NCBI GenBank assembly: GCA_905147135.1
Contig: LR990052.1
Span: 14,074,200 to 14,138,199, forward strand
Reading direction: 5' to 3'
Origin: Blastobasis lacticolella
Lineage: Eukaryota; Arthropoda; Insecta; Lepidoptera; Blastobasidae
DNA: 64,000 nt
Positions 35,930 through 48,400 of this stretch are shown piece by piece (position 1 is the first letter of the stretch; the number at the start of each line of letters is the position of its first letter). The notes under the pieces were generated by a model. That model did no database searches, was not told where the DNA came from, and saw nothing but the letters and a program-made list of their open reading frames with translations. The translations under genes and the position numbers were made by a program.

Positions 35930-36420
35930 GTACCGTATCTCTGCCGCTTGGACCAAATTGCGGGAGCTCACGGTAGTCGCCTGTGACCCCAAACATCCAA
36001 TCAAGTTCAAGGGCTTATATACAAGGGCATAGCACAGCCTCGAACTCCACAGCAGCGAAATGAATATGCTACGGTGTGTGCGCGTCGTTCTACGACTCGA
36101 CCGAGTTCTTAACGACATCCATGACAGGCATGGCGTGAGAGACATTGCGAATAGGATTGAAGAGATTTGCTCTGGTTTGGTCATGTGCTGCGTAAGCTTC
36201 AGGGATATGTGGGAAGTAGGTGCTTAAACTTGCCGGTTTCATGAAGGAGGTCGCTCGGGGTTACAAGAAGCGATGGATTGACTTCGCTGAGTAGGATGCG
36301 AGAGCCAACCGCCTATGATGTAAGGATGCTGAAGACCGGGCGAAGTAGAGAAAAAAAAGTAGGAAACTGGACCTCGGTAAAAGCCGAGATAGACCGCTCG
36401 GTCGATGATTATTATTTTGT
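35930..36420 (+). pseudogene. RTE-like LINE reverse-transcriptase C-terminus
   Basis: In shifting plus-strand frames one reads 'KYRISAAWTKLRELTVVACD', 'IKFKGLIYK', 'NEMNMLRCVRVVLRLDRV', and later 'GLVMCCV', then the nucleotide block 'aagaagcgatggattgactt' shared exactly with the copy at 18256-18665. The order (wW..L..vt.D, iKlkG.vYk, NEMkMLRwm.GvtrLDRvRN) is that of the RTE reverse-transcriptase end. Multiple stops and frameshifts show long inactivity. It ends with a GATGATTATTATT tail near 36415. Confidence 0.75.
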
Positions 36421-36607
36421 AATTGACATAGAAAATCACTTTTAAATTCCCATAAATATAACCACCGACACAGGAGGGGGCTGTACCGGGTGTGTTATTA
36501 CATCAATTTCCACGTCAACCACGTCACATTGTGTACACATTTCCGCACTTAGCGCGTGTTAATTTGGCAATGACTGCGACGCCATCCGTCATCGCCGGGG
36601 GCTCGAC

Positions 36608-37336
36608 GCGTCTTTATGACGTCTAATTGTAAGATCATCCTGTACAAAGGGGTGGCTTTGTTGGAGCGTGATTGGCGTTTTTTGGCGACTCGTCTTGGTG
36701 ACGGAATGCTAGTTTATGGGTTTTGTGGATGGCAATTACGGTTTTGGAGAGATGATGTTTTAATTTATGTGGACGATATTTTAGCTATGTTCGACGTGTA
36801 TGAGAGAAATAATGAAACTTAGAAAAGTGTCTTATTACTTGCTGTAGTAGGCATTATTTAAAAAATGTATGGGTACGACTAAATTGCCAAACCTAGCTCA
36901 TATCCTTAGGATGCATCCAAATATGACGAACGCACTGCGAATGCACCGTTGCAGCAACGGCTCGCGCGCCGCTCGCGTCTTTATGACGTCTAATTTTAAG
37001 ATCGTTCTATACAAAGGGGTGGCTTATTGTCGGAGCGTGATTGGCGTTTTTTGGCGACTCGTCTCTGTGACGGAATGTTAGTTTATGGGGTTTGTGGCTA
37101 ACGATTAATGGCTTTGGAAAGATAATGTTTTAATTCGTTGACGATATTTTAGATACGTTAGACGTCTCATTAGTATATCGGTATGAGAGAAATAATGGAA
37201 CAAAGAAAAAAGTAAATTTTTAGATGTTTTTAGACGTTATTAAAAAAAATTATACTACTAAGTTGCCAAACCTAGCATATATCGCGAACGCACCGCAAAT
37301 ACGCCATTGCAGCAACGGCTCGCTAGCTACGTGTAT
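36608..37336. repeat. 367-bp tandem duplication, two units
   Basis: 'gcgtctttatgacgtctaat' starts at 36608 and again at 36975. Both units contain 'tacaaaggggtggctt', 'gagcgtgattggcgtttttt', 'ggcgactcgtct', 'aaattgccaaacctagc' or its variant, and end in 'gcagcaacggctcgc'. Unit 2 gained about 40 bp and lost others. A 68-codon frame crosses unit 1 but is broken in unit 2, so coding is unlikely. Confidence 0.85.
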
Positions 37337-37353
37337 GCTGTTGCTGCAACAGC
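37337..37353. repeat. Perfect palindrome GTTGCTGCAAC core
   Basis: GCTGTTGC-T-GCAACAGC. Related palindromes CCGTTGC-A-GCAACGG (36953-36967) and 'gttgctgcaacggc' (37389 region) sit nearby, so this word is itself repeated. Confidence 0.7.
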
Positions 37354-39855
37354 GCGCGAGCGTTGCATTGAAATACGACCAAGCAGCACGCAAGCTGTTG
37401 CTGCAACGGCGCATTCGGAACGTATTCGCGCGATTTGGTTATCCTTAAAGAGGCCAGCAAAGTCACATAGAACATAAACATATATTATTATTAGCACTAT
37501 ATACCTATTTCACGTTAAATTCTGTATTGAAGATAATAACCAACGCCGAAAATAGCAACAAAAGTGACGCAGCATTTACCAGCTCACTGAACACGAGTCT
37601 GCGACTTCAACAAACTCCCTCGAAAGTGTCCTCAGCTTATTTCGTAGTGGCGTTCAGAAATTACCACCGCACGTAACTACGGCTCCATATTCTATCGAAA
37701 CAAGCGAGACTCGGTTTAAGAATCGAAACAAAGCTTCTCCCGCGATAATTGGACGCGGTCGTTCTGAATGCGCGCTAGACGAGACTTAATTGAGGTTTTA
37801 GAGTTGGGCTAATTCGCCCACCTTCGATCAGGGTCCCCTCGGGCTGCGGGGCTTCGTCTGGCCCGCGGCAGGCGGCGTAATGCGCGGCGGCCGCGGCTAA
37901 CCAGCCCTGCCGTTTGCGACCCGCACCTTTGTACCTTCAATAACTCCCCAAACCGAATAAAGCGACGCACGTTATGGGTAAATTTAGAGGTTGGAGAGTA
38001 CGCGCAAATAAAGATACGGTCGCGCCACCCCAAACACAAAGGCGCCAAAGGAAATAGAAAGCGCCTAATGATTAAGAACCCGCTCACGCGTTGCCCAACA
38101 AAAAGTTACAACTAAATATTTCGGAGACGACCCGATAGAGGCCGGGCCCGGATCGCAAAAAGTGGGGGCCGGCCGGCCGGCCCTCGCACCCGCGCAGATA
38201 TGATAATCCCGAGTATGTAAAATAGTGAAATTTAAGGCCTCTCCATGTGAAGAATTGTGCTCGTTCGGTAGGCAAATTATTCTAATGCGGCCCCTTTATT
38301 CGAGGCACACTCCACGCGCGGGCGGCCCGAGCCCTACACTCATTTGTATTTCAATAAAACGCCACTAACCCTATCTAAACAGGTCCGCGATCGACAAAAC
38401 TAAAAGTGAAGGCAATAGCGTGTTATTATAAACTCGCGTATTTTCACTAGTAGCTCGTTCATCAATCGGTTGTCGATGAATCAATTTGAATACATTGAGC
38501 TGGGGCAACATTCGTCGGAGTTTACACAAAGTTGCTCCGACTACCTTGCCATGGCAAACAAAAAACACCACCCCTGCGATGAGTGAGCGGCAGGTTGCGG
38601 CCGCGTGCGCAGCCTGCACGGGTTCCGGCCGCCGTATATCGTCTCCGCTCGTCCGATTTGCATAGCGTCGAAAGTTCACAATCACATTTCCCTCATCAGC
38701 CCGCGGGGAACATAATTCTTCCTCCATCTACCGTCTTCCTGTATCTACCCCATGCGGATACCTCTTTTTGCCGGGGCCGGCCGCCGGCTCTGTTGGCGAT
38801 ACATAAATTTTCACGATCGGTCATCCCTTAAAAACAAGTTTAGCTCTTTATCCGGAGAGAGAGTAAGTTAAAGAATGGCCCGGCCGTACGTTACCCTCCG
38901 ATTCGTTACGTATTCAAATTATTTCGCCATCCTGTTTTTGCGTCCATTTGTATTGGGTTGTGTACCTACACATTTTGTCCTCTTTTTGGGTCTGCTGGGG
39001 TGGCACTATTGATTTTGATTAATTAGTTTCAGGGCAACAGTTCGGAGGTTCCTTTCGAGAGCCGGCGATTATTTGCAACTCTAATATCGAAGTTGGAGTC
39101 GTGTAATTTGAAGACAATAGATAGACGTGGTGAATAGCTAATTGATTTGTGTATCATGCGGCTAGGCTGGCGGCTAGAGCTAAGACGGCGAGGGACGCCC
39201 CTTGACGGGCCTCAGACAGGTCACCCTACGCGTCGACTTGCGTCGGGGGATAATTAAATAACACTTACATATGCGCGCTACCTATTCGCATACGAGTACG
39301 TACTTATACTAGGAAGTTCGTCTTCAAATTAATGTTATCTTACTTTACTGCATACAGTAAAAAAAGGTAAAAAGGGTGTAAAAATAGCCTTAAACCGTGT
39401 TTAAACCTACAATACCTACATCTTTATCCTCGCGTGTACCAGGAAACCATGAAACGGCAACAGCTTGAGCAACAAAGGCGCCGCGGGATCAGTTCTGACG
39501 TCTCCATCCACACACGCCGGAACCTTCCCTCTCACGTTAGACACAATGGCTTCTCCGCCAACATGACTTAGGGCTACTGCATATTGTTACACGGGCTACA
39601 GGACTTCATCTAGGTAATTGAACGCGCCTTTGTGTATGCACCTATTGTAAAGGAAGGTTACTTCCAGGAACAGTATGTTGAACTCTCCAACTGGGAAGAA
39701 AACTCAATTTTGGTGTGGGAGTCAAAAACTTAGGAGGCAAAAATTATTTATACAAAAAATAAGATTTGTCACAAGTCGCAGTTGCAAGAGATGTAGATAA
39801 CCAAAACTCAGAAACGATATAATAAGTACGAGATACTTTTTTGTTTTTACTGTTA
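37354..39855. other. Unannotated GC-rich unique block
   Basis: Particularly GC-rich at 37800-38350 and 38550-38820, with 'ggccggccggccggcc' near 38169. Short frames on both strands are Arg/Pro-rich by composition and carry no motif. No repeat copies were recognised apart from GTTGCWGCAAC words up to about 37410. Confidence 0.3.
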
Positions 39856-39915
39856 ATGCTGATGGAAAGTGGTCACCGCTGCTTATGGACATTAACAACA
39901 CCAGGGATACAAACA
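39856..39915 (-). mobile_element. LINE 3' end fragment (short)
   Basis: 'gctgatggaaagtggtcacc' and 'gctgcttatggacatt' are the reverse of the common LINE tail. The rest of the element is missing. Confidence 0.5.
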
Positions 39916-42900
39916 CATATAAAGCTCATAGGCGTGGGGTCCCACATGTGGGGTAGGCAAATACCATGGACCGATGACATTAATTTATTATAGTAAGGGA
40001 TACTACCATACTAATTGAACAATACAGTCAGTAAGTAACACTACTAGTCCATACTTATTCCCGCAGTATTACTTCGAAAGATGTAAAATTTTCCGTATTT
40101 AATTCACGCGTATTTAAGTCACGACATAACCCTTTACCCGTCCGCGACTCGTATAGTCGCCCAAACTTGGTCGCCGCAAGATAACGGGTAACCGTATGCA
40201 TGCGGCACACGTCTACTCTTTACAAATTCCGCTGATGCGCGCCATTCATGCGTCGCGTCGCAGCGGGCAAGTTTCGGAGTGCGACCGATAAGTCGGCCGG
40301 CGACAATGAGACGATCGTGCGGTGATTCGCTCATCCGATCGGACTGCCGTTATTCTTGCCATAATCCAGACGGCGACTGGTGTGTTTTAGGATTAGCTTT
40401 GTTATTGAATTTCGGGAAGTGTTTCAGTTTTGTTGTAGGTTGGTGCCTATCATTTTAAATACAGTATAAATTGTTACATAGAAAAGGATTTCGGAGAAGA
40501 ACAAATAAAAAATTAGGGGTCCATCTGTAAAACGTAAATACCTACAATTATAGGTGTCACGAGGTAAAAGTACTCCTGCTCATTTGCAACAGCAAGCTGA
40601 GCTCTGTTAATGAAATTTTGCTAACCGTTACTTTAAAAAATATTAAAAGAGAAATATTTTATCAAACGAATTATAATTAGAAACAATATAGCCACATACA
40701 TCGCCTTTAAATATCCCAATCATAGTACCCCAATACCTAGTAACCTATCTTAGTCTGTATAAGAACTATACACTATAATATAGTATATAAGATACATCTC
40801 GTTCGTCATACCATTGTAAAAGTAACCCTGCGGGCTCTACGCTGTGGCGCGTGACGCAAGTGACGTTTGGCGGCGATGTCCCGGCGTACCCGTGACAATG
40901 TGTCCGCCGGTCCCGCGTCGCCGGCGACATTAGCTGGTAAAAAGCGGAGTGCCGAAATCTGTACACTAGTGCTGCAAGGGGTTAACGGAGCTCGTTTATG
41001 ACCGAAACCGTTCATTGTGGAGTTTTTGGAGTTGAATAGCACCGGTCAGTAATATTTATTATTGAATTATTTATCACTTAACTAAACAAATTATACTCTT
41101 CGAGTAGGTATAAAACAGCCTATCCTTGTCCAAAAGAGATTTGATATATCAAATCTAATTTAGTTTTTTTTTTTAATTATAGTGGTGAGTCTTTAAGGCA
41201 AACCCTTGGAATAATTTGAAGGCAGTTCAAATCAACAAATGTACCGTCACGCTTATTTTATAATAAGTAATAGAAAAGAAATCAATATTCTCAAACTTGT
41301 TTCCAAAAAAAACACTTACTTAATTTATTGCAGAATATTTAGTCTCAGTTCAAGAAAACGCGGTAACCCATTCAGAATCGGTGCCGGAACCCCAGCGAAT
41401 CCCTGTAAGGAGCTTGTGAAACATTCGCCTCGGAGGCTCGGACAAAACGTATGGGGGAGTCCGGTGGAGCGTGGCGCGTGATTCATGCAGTTATTCAATA
41501 ACCCGCGCGCGCGTCCCGACTCACGGTGCCGTGAAACGCACGGATTTAGGGTTACACGGGATTGGTGCACTCATTTATCCGATTGAAAAATCTGTGCTTG
41601 GTTATACATGTAGATGGGACAGATGTGCGGTGGTGTTGTTTTTGTTTATATTTTGTGAAGAATTTGTTAGTGGTTTTAGGTAGGATATATTCGTATTAAT
41701 GGTATTGATATCGTCGTCAAATATTTCTTGGCAAGTATCCATATAAAATTATAGACAAATTGTTAAGACAAACAACAGATTTCCTCGACCAATAACAGCG
41801 GAAAACAATGTCGCAACGCAAGCTGTAAATGAGACTTTTATATCGATAGCGTACTGATGTAACTGGGGTGGAACTTTTTTCTCGGGCTATGCGTTTTCGC
41901 AATGTTGACGCAAGGTGGGGCACGTGCGGGCGACACGGGTCGCGGCGAGACGCACAAATCATGCGACACGCGGCCCGGCTGTGGAAGTGTTAATAATCGG
42001 CAAAGAATAAATACCTACGAGCTTCAGCGGTGTCAAGATACGCTTAACAAAGTTGCCTAAGAAGGCAGCAAGATGTCGGCGAAGTTTCGACGCCCGTCGC
42101 GATACCGCAGCACGCCCGTCTAGCGAACGCGGTGCGCTCGAATTCCACGAGCAAAACCGTCACAGCCCCGCTTTACAACCCAATAAAATATTGAAATAAA
42201 AATTGGCTCGCGAACCAGCAATAAAATAAAACGCTAACCGTTTTTACGGCGCGGACAATATAATGAAATAATCGTAACGGCCGTCGACGTCACGCTGAAT
42301 AGCCTAATAAATCTTCCTCGGGTCATATTGTCCACAGTACTCTTGGCAACACTTTAATATCGAGAAATATCATCTCGGTAATCGAACGCGCACTGCCCGC
42401 CGTATAAATCATCCCCCCGCGCTGGCTGTCGTTTATTTTTTAGACTTTCCATTTCCAAATACAGTCCCCGAGCAGCGGGCCAGTGCTTCCTCCTTCCGGG
42501 GCGGTTTCTATATGATTTGTCGGCTGTCGGCCGCTTGCCTTAATACTGTCAATATTTCAAACATTAATTGTTATAAATCATAAAAGTTTCGGTACTTCAC
42601 CGTTTTTATTGCAGCCTCTGGAATTGGATTTTTATTTCAATAAAATTAGCCATATCTGTTATTACGGAAGCGTGACCGATCGCTCGTAAATGGAAATAGA
42701 ATGGCCGGTCTCGCGTCCGTCCGAGGGGCAACGTGTTAAATTATGTAGGTACACTTAGCGCGTCAATCTACGCACTACTTTGAAAAGTTCCGCCCATAAA
42801 ACATTAACAAGCACTCAAGAAAATTCCCGGGCGGTGGCCTGTTCGTTAAGTAGTGTCAGCCGGTAGTTTTTCCCAGGTCGGGCGTCGCGGGCGAGCCGTC

Positions 42901-45660
42901 AGCGCGATCGGCCCCCGAGCTGGACCCTCGGCGCCCTGGGCCCTCAATTAGCGGCGAACAGCGGCTGCCTCTTACGCGCCCAATTTCCAGTTGTCGCCGT
43001 TGTTTTGCGCGGTGACAGGTGGCACGGGTCGCCGCGGCCACGCGATCTCACTTATCTTATTCCCAGCGCTGCGCCCGTCTTGTTACGTCCCACGAAGGCC
43101 TGCCAATTGGGCCCGAGGTGCCTTTTCTACTTTACTATTAATCCTTGGGCGTCACCAATATTTTCAGTTTCCATACCAACGTTAGATGAATCTCAAACAT
43201 CGCTCTACTTAACACCGTACTTATGCGTACACAAAATTATCGTTCTCTAGATATTTCTCTTTAAAACCCACCCTCTTAACACGTATTAAAGTCTGAATGG
43301 GTCTAGGTGGACCCCCGATCGGCGCAATATCCCGAGTCCCGTCATAGCAACGGGGCCAAGTGTTGTCCGGTATTTCCATGAGGCGGAGATGCGAGTCTCG
43401 CGCTCGCTCGCTCCGCGCCCGTATCGATCCAGGGGGGGAGGGGCGTGGGGGCAGAAATTTGGGAAAACTTTGAAAGTTTCGCGTCTAATTCAGGCGCACG
43501 CACACACGCGCGCGCGCCGCACACCGCCGCGGTGCCCCCGTAATTTGTGTTTTGTTTTGTGCACGTCGTTTTCGGAATGTCACGTGTCTTCGCGCTACGT
43601 GACGGGCGGCGAATAAAGGGTTAGCCGCTGCCGATTGCGAAATTTGACTAACTTTGTAACTGAGCCTAATTGCTGTCTCGATTATTGGCTGGATGTTTAA
43701 TCTGAAATACGCGGAATGTTGTCGTAAAATTTTAATGACATATTAATAACATGGTCTTATATATTCTTATCAACAGTCTGTAAATAGTCCCTTGTCGACC
43801 GGAAGCCTCATTCACTTGGGTACGATTATTAAAGAGGAACCTTTTACCTAAATTTACGCACACACCAAATTGTCAACACAATATTATTTTAGTTTATGGA
43901 TAAATAAATAAACATACCTATCCTCAGCTCTACGCCAAATCTTACCTATCTAAAATAAAACCCGTAAATAAAACATGGCCATGCATTAAAACACCCGACA
44001 CATCACCACCACGTCATCAAAGATTAACGCACAGAGTGGGCAGTGGGCGGCCCATCGGCAGATCAAAGCTATCATTACCTATTGTGGCGTGAGTGCTAAA
44101 GAAAACAATTAGAGGATTGTGGGACCACAGTGTCGTATGGCGTTAGGAATGACAAAACTATATTGGAGTGTGCAGGTTGTACCAATATACATTTTTACCA
44201 TGGATACCGAGCTAGGTTCAAATCAGTCAGATTGCGAGCTGATCACGGTTACAAAACGTGCGCAATACTAGATCTTGTACAGAAATAAATTGTGTGTACA
44301 TAAATAAAAATAATACAAATAAGTACAATGGACGTAACCTGCAATTCGGAAATTGTTAGGCAAAGAAGGACCTCTACACACTGTAAACAGGTCTAAAGCA
44401 GAGCAGGGTCGTTTGTAGGGTCGACCAACTTTCAACTTTTTATGACCTTCGTTCTTATTTTTTTAGATTTGGATTGGGTGTCACATAGATCGAAGACCTA
44501 CAATCCTAATGTTAGAAAATAATTTATGCAGCCTTTACTATTATGTAAGGCTTCTTGGCGCTTGCTAGACAATGGTGCCGGAGACGGTCGCTTCCTGCCT
44601 CTAGATCAAAGCACTTTTTCATCTACCCTCGTTTAATTATTAAACGCCTCTGTTTCTATTCTACTTAAATTCTGATCTTAAAGGACCGCAGGTTAGTTTC
44701 GTATTGGGAATACCATATTGGAAGGCACGCGAAGATTTTACCATAAAAAATACAATATTACTTTCGCTTGAAATGTTCAATCTCAGCTCTTTTTAAAACA
44801 ATAATATCAGTTATGGATATTTTTCCCCTCAGCTTATTTTTTATTCTGTGGTCCATCACAAATTTCTGTTCCCCGTACCCTTTTTCCGTTATTATATATA
44901 CGGGAATATTTTCATTTTCCCCGTTTCCTCTTTAATTTATTGCGGGCATAATTTTTAAATAGCCTTTGTCATCACCCGTTGTTAGTAAACAGGCTGTTTG
45001 TGTCCGCGAATAAAGGAATTCCATTCAAGCCGAGCTTTCTGCGACCAACGAAAAAAAAATTGGGACGAAAAATAAAAACAACGGGCCGCCTCAAGCGCAA
45101 TTAGCGTGATTTAATGGGCGTTTAATTAGAATATAATTAATGCGATATTTTTCAAGTTGTCGCCTCTTTTGTCGCAGCTATGTATTGTTGTCCACTTTGA
45201 AACAAACAACAACTTTGCTAACAATTTAACGAGGATTTTAGTTGATGTGCTTAGAGTTGGCCAGGAAACGGACAATATTACGTAGATTACGATTAGTTTA
45301 ACTCAATACTACTTTTACAGTGGTTTATGATGTGATATTAAACCGTCTCTTCTCCATTTTAAATACATACTATTCTCTGTTCTTTGTTCATTCTTCAATA
45401 TACCGAATTATTCAAGAACGAACTCACAGGAGAAGTTTCTCCTATTGAGTCCAACACAGAGTCCTTCGAGAACGGTCACAGAATATCTATATTAACATAA
45501 AAAGGGTATCAAAAGATTTTACGGAATCGGCGGCATAAATCGTGACAGCACCAATCTAAACTAAGCCGCAAATAGCATTAACTATAAAAAGCGAAATATC
45601 GTTCTTGAAGGATCCACGAAGGAATGAAAAAAAACATCAAGAAAATAGCAAAGATGTGAC
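39916..45660. other. Long unannotated block, largely unique
   Basis: About 5.7 kb. CpG-rich parts at 40130-40340, 40830-40990, 41870-42150, 42690-43130 and 43380-43620 alternate with AT-rich DNA such as 44440-45660. No exon with both splice sites and no repeat copy could be supported. Part of it may be regulatory, judged only by composition. Confidence 0.3.
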
Positions 45661-45702
45661 TTTTTTTAGGAGCCATCGATGTCCCACTGCAGAGCAAAGG
45701 CG
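45661..45702. mobile_element. Short LINE-related fragment
   Basis: A T-run, then 'gatgtcccactgcagagcaa', similar to 'ctgtcccactgcaggcctc' at 32900. It directly precedes the LINE 3' end at 45725. Confidence 0.35.
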
Positions 45703-45724
45703 TGGATCCAAATTTGTCGCGAAC

Positions 45725-45965
45725 TGTGTGGTTCTAAAGAAACTTTCCCCCACGCACACCAAGGTTGTGAAATGAGCTCCCTCGAGAAGTTTTTCTTGCA
45801 GAGTACAACATGGAGTTCTTCATGAAAGGAGTAAAAATGTTTTTATGCGGTCAGTAGCATGTGAATGATACCCCTGGGTATTGCAAAGGTCCACAGGTTG
45901 TGGCATCTGCTTACCATCAGGCAGGCCGTTACCTGGTTTGCCAAAATGATTAATACAGAACAATA
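45725..45965 (+). pseudogene. LINE ORF2 C-terminus and tail (CR1/Jockey-like)
   Basis: 'gaaatgagctccctcgagaa' corresponds to the W/E-xLP segment. It is followed by 'MEFFMKGVKMFLCGQ' and a stop, which fits the 'yDmgiFKkgVnryL' ending of this ORF2 type. Then comes 'atctgcttaccatcaggcag' and 'gccgttacctggtttgcc', the family tail. It is 5'-truncated. It shows which strand the isolated tails elsewhere in the window belong to. Confidence 0.6.
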
Positions 45966-46044
45966 GGTGCGTATCAATATGATGACTAAAGTAAAATACA
46001 ACAATTGAATTAGTCTAATCCGAAAGAGGGTGGACAGATTTGTC

Positions 46045-46376
46045 AGCCCTTAGGAGCGACTTCAGACAGCGCCACAAGTCTCCATGTGATCCGTCGATAT
46101 AAAAAGAATACTAACAGTGGTATGTGTGGGGAAAGTGTAGTGAATAACCACAAAAGTTTTAAAACCTTTATCATTAAAGTAGGTATTGGAACCTGACCAT
46201 TCAGTCGCTTCAATGTGCAAGTTTCATAACGATGTTTCCCTCCCCTTAAGTCATCGGTAAGCATTCAACTAATGTACATAACTCATAAAAGAGTCATTGA
46301 TACATGGCCGCAGTGGTATTCGAACCCGGTACCTCTCGATTCCGAGTCCGATACCTTAACCACTCGGCCACCGACG
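46045..46376 (-). mobile_element. tRNA-Ser-like SINE
   Basis: On the minus strand from 46376 the head reads 'gtcggtggccgagtggttaa', with a perfect A box TGGCCGAGTGG (46360-46370) and a B box GGGTTCGAATACC (46315-46327, one deviation from GGTTCGANNCC). The region between resembles serine tRNA, but the acceptor and T stems do not close, so it is not a functional tRNA. The body ('gactcttttatgagttatgt', 'gggaaacatcgttatgaaac') is shared with 28190-28330, and its 3' part ('ttttaaaacttttgtggtta') resembles 62109-62140 inverted. The A and B boxes look intact enough for past polymerase III transcription. Confidence 0.75.
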
Positions 46377-46849
46377 CTTCTATGTGATAATATGAAATAC
46401 AGTTACAAATCTCTGCTAAATAACTTGGAATGAATAAACAAAGAAATAGTCGCCGACACTCACTCAGTATATCAAACACAATCACCCAGCGTCGCGTTAA
46501 TCATAATACGCAGTGTGTACGCACGAAAAGAGAACTTTAATTATACTAATGGCGGATGTTAATTGCCGCAGAGACAGCGATGAGCTCAAGCAACACGGGA
46601 TGATGCATTGCCTTTTTGCGGATTATAGCGAATTGTGTTTTAATTAATGAGTTTCTCCAGCTATTTTAGGATCTGTAATATTGTGGCTGACGTGAGACGA
46701 GGCAGGTGAGTCAAGGCCTTTTTGAGAACAATGTTGATAGGTAGGTACTTTTCATACGTTATACCCATTCAGAAACTATAAATTCATAGATACCTATCTA
46801 TATTGCATGAAATACAATTTTTTTAATTGAACTAGGCAGTCATTTAACC
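46377..46849. other. Unannotated stretch
   Basis: Unique sequence. A weak exon-like segment at 46671-46706 ends in a CAG|GTGAGT donor and is listed under rejected observations. Confidence 0.3.
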
Positions 46850-47202
46850 TCCATTTCACCTGGTGGTGAGTGACGAGGCGGCCGAAGATAGAGCATGCCT
46901 GTCTAGGAACAGCTTATTAACTCTAGCCTCAAAGGCGTCCAAAAAAATTATCAGCAAACACATTCATAGGCAACGCGCTCCATTCTTTAGCCGTACGCAT
47001 TATACAGGTTGAACCAAAACAGCTTGTGCTGCTGCTGGAAAGCTGAAAGATCCACGACAAAGAGATGAAACGTCCGCCCAGACCGCGTTTCCTGATGGCT
47101 AAAAGTGGCAGGCGGAATGAGGTCGTGCAACTGCTTCGCACACTCTCCGAAATCGCAACCTATAGAAGACAGACGCTCGATGCTCGAGAAGCTTAACATC
47201 AA
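46850..47202 (-). pseudogene. LINE ORF2 C-terminus (CR1/Jockey-like)
   Basis: Minus-strand reading gives 'CAKQLHDLIPPATFSHQETR', then in a shifted frame 'RTAKEWSALPMNVFADNF', and after another shift 'FEARVNKLFLDRHALSSAAS' ending at a stop near 46850. The layout (GECS.eL..LiP.a.F.hr.tR, then R.a..WN.LP..VF, then f..F..rvn) is typical for the C-terminal third of CR1/Jockey-type ORF2. At least two frameshifts make it inactive. The plus-strand fragment order confirms the same family as 8845-9050. Confidence 0.75.
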
Positions 47203-48235
47203 TTCAAGATTTTTTTTTCTAGCCTAGACGGTCCACCTGAGAGAAAATGGGTTTTGTGTAATGATGTATCAAAACAATCTAAGCAGTACTAACCGTACAC
47301 TGCTGTACATGACTTTCCTTTATGACTGCAGAGGGTCTGAAAAGACCACATTGCGTTTTATATTATTATTTATCAATACATTTGATAAAATTGTGATATT
47401 TTACATTGACATGACAATTTAATATGGCGTCACTTAGATTTAGTTTTGGCCACCGGATCAGATGTTTGTGACACTCAAATAGGAATTATAATATTAAACG
47501 CTAATATGATATTTTTAGACTACAGGTTTTCGTCTTAACCTCCTACAGATCGCAGTATTGCTCATTGGTTTTCTTTTTAGAAAATATAACAGGAAACTGA
47601 TGCTGCTAGATTACGTGTGTATCTTAACGGTCTCTCCCGTGCGGGAGAGCGAGATAATACAAGCTGGAAGCTAACTATTTCTATTTGCTCAAAAGTAAGC
47701 AATACATAAGTTAACCCTCGCGCGACAAAACCCTGCGATGGTCCTAAGCCTGACAAGAGACTATGAATGAATGATGTCTAAAGGACAATGGTTGTGGCTT
47801 TTCTACTCTGTCAGACATCGCACGACGAAGACGGGTTTGCTTTTTACAATAATTTCAGAATGGAGATAAATATGATGAGCGGTGAAGGAGCGAGCTCACC
47901 CAGTAGATTCATCACCCCAAACTTATCGTTCCACTCGGAAACAATCGCAAAAATGGAAATATATTTCTTCTTTTTATTATGGTCCATATGAAATATGGTT
48001 TATATGAAATATATTTCATTTATACATATATGTAATTATTACTGATTAATTGATTGATTGTGTATGTATTGACATGGTTAAATTTATGATTTTATGAAAT
48101 TGTTTGACATTTATATTTTTGGTATGGAATTTGACATTGTTATTATTTTTATATTTTTGGTAATTAATTTGAATAGATGTGGAATTGTAAAATCTAAAAA
48201 GATATGGAATTGTAAATTCTGAAATAAATGATTAT
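47203..48235. other. AT-rich stretch ending in a 3'-UTR-like sequence
   Basis: 48120-48235 contains repeated 'gatgtggaattgtaaaatct' and 'gatatggaattgtaaattct' words and 'gaaataaatga' just before the ATTT microsatellite. This resembles a retroposon 3' end with polyadenylation signal. No coding part is visible upstream. Confidence 0.3.
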
Positions 48236-48257
48236 TTATTTATTTATTTATTTATTA
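48234..48257. repeat. (ATTT)n microsatellite
   Basis: About six ATTT units following 'aaataaatgattatttattt'. Confidence 0.85.
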
Positions 48258-48259
48258 TA

Positions 48260-48400
48260 TTTGGGGAGGCACACGGACGGACGGTCCACCTGATGGATAG
48301 CGGCTACCGTCGTCTAGGATATCTGCAACCTAAGGGGAGCGGATACGGTGCCGGCCTTTGAGGTACCTGTAGACATTTCTCGAAGGATTTCAACAAATTT
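48260..48400 (-). mobile_element. LINE 3' end fragment (CR1/Jockey-like tail)
   Basis: 'ggaggcacacggacggacgg', 'tccacctgatggatagcggc' and 'taccgtcgtctaggatatct' follow the tail order. It begins directly after the ATTT microsatellite. Confidence 0.55.

Noticed and set aside
38165..38185. 'ggccggcc' run as a regulatory site
   Set aside because: Short GC-rich simple sequence without further support.
46300..46376. Possible functional tRNA-Ser on the minus strand
   Set aside because: T and acceptor stems do not pair; continuous with a SINE body shared with another locus.
46671..46706. Plus-strand 36-nt exon-like segment ending CAG|GTGAGT
   Set aside because: Two of three frames contain stops and the acceptor is weak.
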